NCBI RefSeq assembly: GCF_028532485.1
Contig: NZ_CP116942.1
Coordinates: 310,001-374,000, forward strand
Source: Iamia majanohamensis
GTDB lineage: Bacteria > Actinomycetota > Acidimicrobiia > Acidimicrobiales > Iamiaceae
Reading direction: 5' to 3'
Length of the DNA: 64,000 nt
The notes under the pieces were generated by a model. The model was not told the DNA's origin, ran no database searches, and was given only the letters and a program-made list of their open reading frames with translations. Position 1 is the stretch's first letter. Each line of letters starts with the position of its first letter. Positions 63,413 to 64,000 of the stretch are shown in pieces. A program made the translations under genes and the position numbers.

Positions 63413-64000
63413 GTGCGCGTGGCAGCTCTGGTGTCGGGGACGGGGTCCATCCTCGACGCCCTCCTCGCCGCCGACGTGCCCGTCGAGCTGGTCCTGGCCG
63501 ACCGCCCGTGCCCCGCCCTGGAGCGGGCCGCCGCCGCCGGCGTGGCCACCGAGCTCGTGGCGCGCGACCGCTTCGACGCCGGCTTCGACCGCGACGCCTA
63601 CTCGTCCCTCGTGGCCGACGCCCTCGATGCCCACGGCGTCGACCTGGTGGCCATGGCCGGCTTCGGCACGATCCTCGGGCAGCCCGCCCACGACCGCTAC
63701 GGCGGGCGCATCGTCAACACCCACCCGGCCCTGCTGCCGCGGTTCAAGGGGTGGCACGCGGTGCGCGACGCCCTCGCCGCCGGGGTCACCACCACCGGCT
63801 GCACGATCCACGTGGCCGGCCTCGAGGTCGACACCGGCCCGATCCTCGCCCAGGAGGAGGTGCCCGTCCTCCCCGACGACGACGAGGCCTCTCTCCACGA
63901 GCGCATCAAGGTCGTCGAGCGCCGCCTCTACCCGGCCACGCTGCGGGCCATCCTCGACCGGGGGACGGTCCTGCCCCCCGACGACCCCGTCCCCTCCCAC
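63413..64000 (+). CDS. purN: Phosphoribosylglycinamide formyltransferase (3' end beyond window)
   Basis: The frame runs from GTG 63413 to the last base without a stop; 196 codons are inside and the family is about 200 long, so few residues are missing. ALVSGTGSILDALL is the substrate-binding start (the usual GSN is GSI here). VAMAGFGTILG, RIVNTHPALLPRFKG (catalytic Asn and His) and GLEVDTGPILAQEEVPV (catalytic Asp) are all present. It transfers a formyl group to GAR in purine synthesis. purH often follows. Confidence 0.93.
   Translation, partial: MRVAALVSGTGSILDALLAADVPVELVLADRPCPALERAAAAGVATELVARDRFDAGFDRDAYSSLVADALDAHGVDLVAMAGFGTILGQPAHDRYGGRIVNTHPALLPRFKGWHAVRDALAAGVTTTGCTIHVAGLEVDTGPILAQEEVPVLPDDDEASLHERIKVVERRLYPATLRAILDRGTVLPPDDPVPSH

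Overview
The window is about 73 % G+C and densely coded on both strands, with many GTG starts and many ATGA/GTGA/TGATG junctions. The gene set points to an actinobacterium: qcrCAB with a dihaem QcrC, a CtaF-type fourth oxidase subunit, BldD, a SteA/SteB pair and a GuaB3 paralogue. Divergence from the common mycobacterial and streptomycete forms suggests a deep lineage such as Acidimicrobiia, but that placement is inference. No rRNA, tRNA or CRISPR was seen.

Layout. 1-2.1 kb: the 3' end of an unknown gene, then an unusually AT-rich orphan gene and gene-poor DNA (accessory). 2.1-15.4 kb: a lipoprotein, a CaiB-type CoA-transferase, two degenerate GGDEF paralogues, aat, a 3-hydroxyacyl-CoA dehydrogenase, a TauE-type permease, an S51-like peptidase, a membrane cyclophilin, BldD, and lysC/asd for aspartate-family amino acids. 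15.5-24.2 kb: the respiratory block. ctaC-ctaD-ctaF run forward. ctaE-qcrC-qcrA-qcrB, followed by an ankyrin gene, run in reverse, with a ctaG-like gene diverging. 24.3-27.8 kb: a MarR regulator diverging from a DrrAB-type ABC exporter, then a complete IS5-like element. 27.9-41.7 kb: HAD phosphatase, DHA2 transporter, guaB, a PLP decarboxylase, YqgE, an epoxide-hydrolase-like enzyme, guaB3, a copper-handling cluster (PCuAC, TlpA-like, five-TM protein, cupredoxin, SCO) that probably serves CuA/CuB assembly of the oxidase upstream, and guaA.

41.7-43.4 kb: an IS110-family element at the 3' end of guaA. It is bounded by recoded copies of the last guaA codons and has a long structured non-coding left end suited to a bridge RNA. 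43.4-48.1 kb: ArsR/SRPBCC/PhnB-like cassette, NlpC/P60 hydrolase, a lipoprotein with a CTG start, and a flippase-like membrane protein. 48.1-54.1 kb: pcrA interrupted by a 351-residue intein whose insert looks like a GIY-YIG endonuclease domain, then steA-steB. 54.2-64 kb: acyl-CoA ligase, PhoX-like protein, a degenerate Rieske-like protein, sucCD, exonuclease III without a standard start codon, AraC and DUF2000 genes, a proline-rich membrane protein and the start of purN.

Most unusual items: the PcrA intein; the IS110/guaA site with repeated synonymous guaA ends; three genes that seem to lack ATG/GTG/TTG starts; a family of 50-bp palindromic repeats between convergent genes; and an intact c-di-GMP-binding signature in BldD close to two degenerate GGDEF proteins.
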